DNA of 14,542 bases, taken from F23-D06 sp045600525. GTDB lineage: Bacteria; Bacteroidota; Bacteroidia; Bacteroidales; WCHB1-69. Of this stretch, positions 13,776 to 14,542 are shown piece by piece (within the stretch, counting starts at the first letter, position 1; each line of letters starts with the position of its first letter). The notes under the pieces were generated by a model. That model saw only the letters and a program-made list of their open reading frames with translations. It was not told the origin of the DNA and searched no databases. The stretch is from contig JAZRYC010000086.1 in the NCBI GenBank assembly GCA_045600525.1, positions 1 through 14,542 on the forward strand, read 5' to 3'. The position numbers and the translations under genes were made by a program.

Positions 13776-14475
13776 CGATCCCTTGGCATTGCGCAGTCGC
13801 GTGCTCTATGAGGACAACCACCTGCTGGTCGTCAATAAACGCGCTGGCGAAATCGTGCAAGGCGACGAAACCGGCGACAAGCCCCTCTTGGAGATGGTGC
13901 GCGACTATATCCGCGTGGTGGGACAAAAACCCGGCAATGTGTTCTGCGGACTGGTGCACCGCATTGACCGTCCCGTGAGCGGCGCGGTGGTGTTTGCCAA
14001 AACTTCCAAAGCCCTTGCCCGCATGAATGCCCTAGTGAAGGACAGAAATATCCGGAAAATATATTGGGCCATTGTGGAAAACCGCCCCCCGCAGCAGGAA
14101 GCCCGCCTGGTGCAGTATGTGCGCAAAAACGAGAAAAATAATAAAACGTATGTCTCCTCTATAGAAAAGGATGGTTGGCAGCGGGCTGAACTTTCGTATA
14201 GGCTTTTGGCGGCTTCGCCCCGTTACAGTTTGTTGGAGGTGGAACTCTTTACCGGACGCCATCACCAGATTCGCGCACAGCTTTCGGATTTGGGCTGTCC
14301 CATCAAGGGAGATCTCAAATATGGTGCGCGCCGCTCCAATGAAGACGGCTCCATATCCCTTCACGCCCGGCGTATTTGCTTTGAACACCCCGTGTCACAT
14401 GAGCGTATAGATGTTGTGGCACAACCTTTTAACGCGCTTTTTGAAAAAATTCTCGGGGAAGCTTTGGAAATATAA
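13756..14475 (+). CDS. RluA family RNA pseudouridine synthase
   Basis: 239 residues from the ATG at 13756; a GTG/ATG frame back to 13744 would add four residues. Converts specific uridines to pseudouridine in rRNA or tRNA. Motifs: 'VLYEDNHLLVVNKRAGEIVQGD' (start of the catalytic fold), HRIDRPVSG (69-77) with catalytic Asp71, 'IRKIYWAIVE' (99-108), and TGRHHQIRAQL (166-176), followed by 'CPIKGDLKYG'. No N-terminal S4 domain is present, so it is a short, RluA-like or TruC-like form; which position it modifies cannot be told. It overlaps panB by 20 bases and probably shares its transcript. The -33 box of the tRNA promoter lies inside its last codons. Confidence 0.93.
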   Translation: MNQNSISDPLALRSRVLYEDNHLLVVNKRAGEIVQGDETGDKPLLEMVRDYIRVVGQKPGNVFCGLVHRIDRPVSGAVVFAKTSKALARMNALVKDRNIRKIYWAIVENRPPQQEARLVQYVRKNEKNNKTYVSSIEKDGWQRAELSYRLLAASPRYSLLEVELFTGRHHQIRAQLSDLGCPIKGDLKYGARRSNEDGSISLHARRICFEHPVSHERIDVVAQPFNALFEKILGEALEI

Positions 14476-14492
14476 AAAAAAATGTATTTTTG
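14463..14492 (+). promoter_or_regulatory. Bacteroidetes-type promoter for the tRNA gene
   Basis: TTTG at 14463-14466 and TATTTTTG at 14485-14492 are separated by 18 bases, near the TTTG-N19-TAnnTTTG consensus. The -7 box ends 13 bases before the first tRNA base. The -33 box falls within the last codons of the pseudouridine synthase gene. Confidence 0.72.
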
Positions 14493-14505
14493 CGGCCTCA
14501 AACAA

Positions 14506-14542
14506 GGCGGGGTAGCTCAGTCGGTTAGAGCGTCGGATTCAT
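14506..14542 (+). tRNA. tRNA-Met (anticodon CAT), 5' half only
   Basis: Seven acceptor bases GGCGGGG are followed by T8 and A9. The D arm is GCTC, loop AGTCGGTTA, GAGC; base 26 is G; the anticodon stem 5' strand is TCGGA; then T32, T33 and the anticodon CAT at 14540-14542. The window stops exactly at the anticodon, so the 3' half is not seen. G at position 1 and TCGGA rather than TCGGG before the loop argue against an initiator tRNA. Elongator Met is the best call; a lysidine-modified Ile tRNA with CAT anticodon cannot be excluded. Confidence 0.88.

Noticed and set aside
1..14542. CRISPR arrays, insertion sequences, phage genes, toxin-antitoxin or defence genes
   Set aside because: No direct-repeat array, transposase, integrase or known defence domain was seen in any frame.

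Overview
The window looks like chromosomal DNA from a member of the Bacteroidota, most likely Bacteroidales. Three things point there. Two secreted proteins carry type IX secretion (T9SS) C-terminal sorting domains, one type A and one type B. Nearly every intergenic start region holds the Bacteroidetes-type -7 promoter element TAnnTTTG, and purine-rich Shine-Dalgarno sequences are absent. The gene content also fits: GH97 glycosidase, PepD-type dipeptidase, and an ECF sigma factor with a small membrane partner. No mobile element, CRISPR array or phage gene was seen, and I regard the region as core or near-core rather than a genomic island.

Layout. 1-353 (+) is the 3' end of a GH97 family glycosidase. 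It converges on a minus-strand cell-envelope block, transcribed from about 3880 down to 405: a small, very basic lipoprotein, an M23 peptidase with a LysM domain, and a 732-residue secreted FG-GAP/VCBS-repeat protein with a type A T9SS tail. Divergent from this block is recQ (3951-5840, +). Then comes a two-gene unit whose stop and start overlap (TAATG): a 147-residue exported protein of unknown function and a 955-residue multidomain surface protein (CUB-like, P-domain, PKD, type B T9SS tail), closed by a strong terminator at 9301-9336. Next are a membrane-anchored double helix-hairpin-helix (ComEA-like) protein, and an ECF sigma factor with a single-pass membrane protein that is probably its anti-sigma factor. 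A bidirectional terminator (11329-11363) separates these from pepD (minus strand). pepD diverges from panB (pantothenate synthesis), which overlaps an RluA-family pseudouridine synthase gene. The window ends inside a tRNA with anticodon CAT, exactly at the anticodon.

How the genes relate. The window mixes envelope and surface functions (peptidoglycan hydrolysis, two T9SS cargo proteins, a regulatory sigma/anti-sigma pair) with housekeeping functions (DNA repair, peptide breakdown, coenzyme A precursor synthesis, RNA modification). No T9SS machinery gene lies in the window, so the cargo genes depend on loci elsewhere. I do not see a convincing new multi-gene system. The points most worth checking are the repeated promoter motif with its apparently leaderless or near-leaderless genes, the acid-free lipoprotein beside the M23 peptidase, the coupled secreted pair, and the unclassified anti-sigma candidate.
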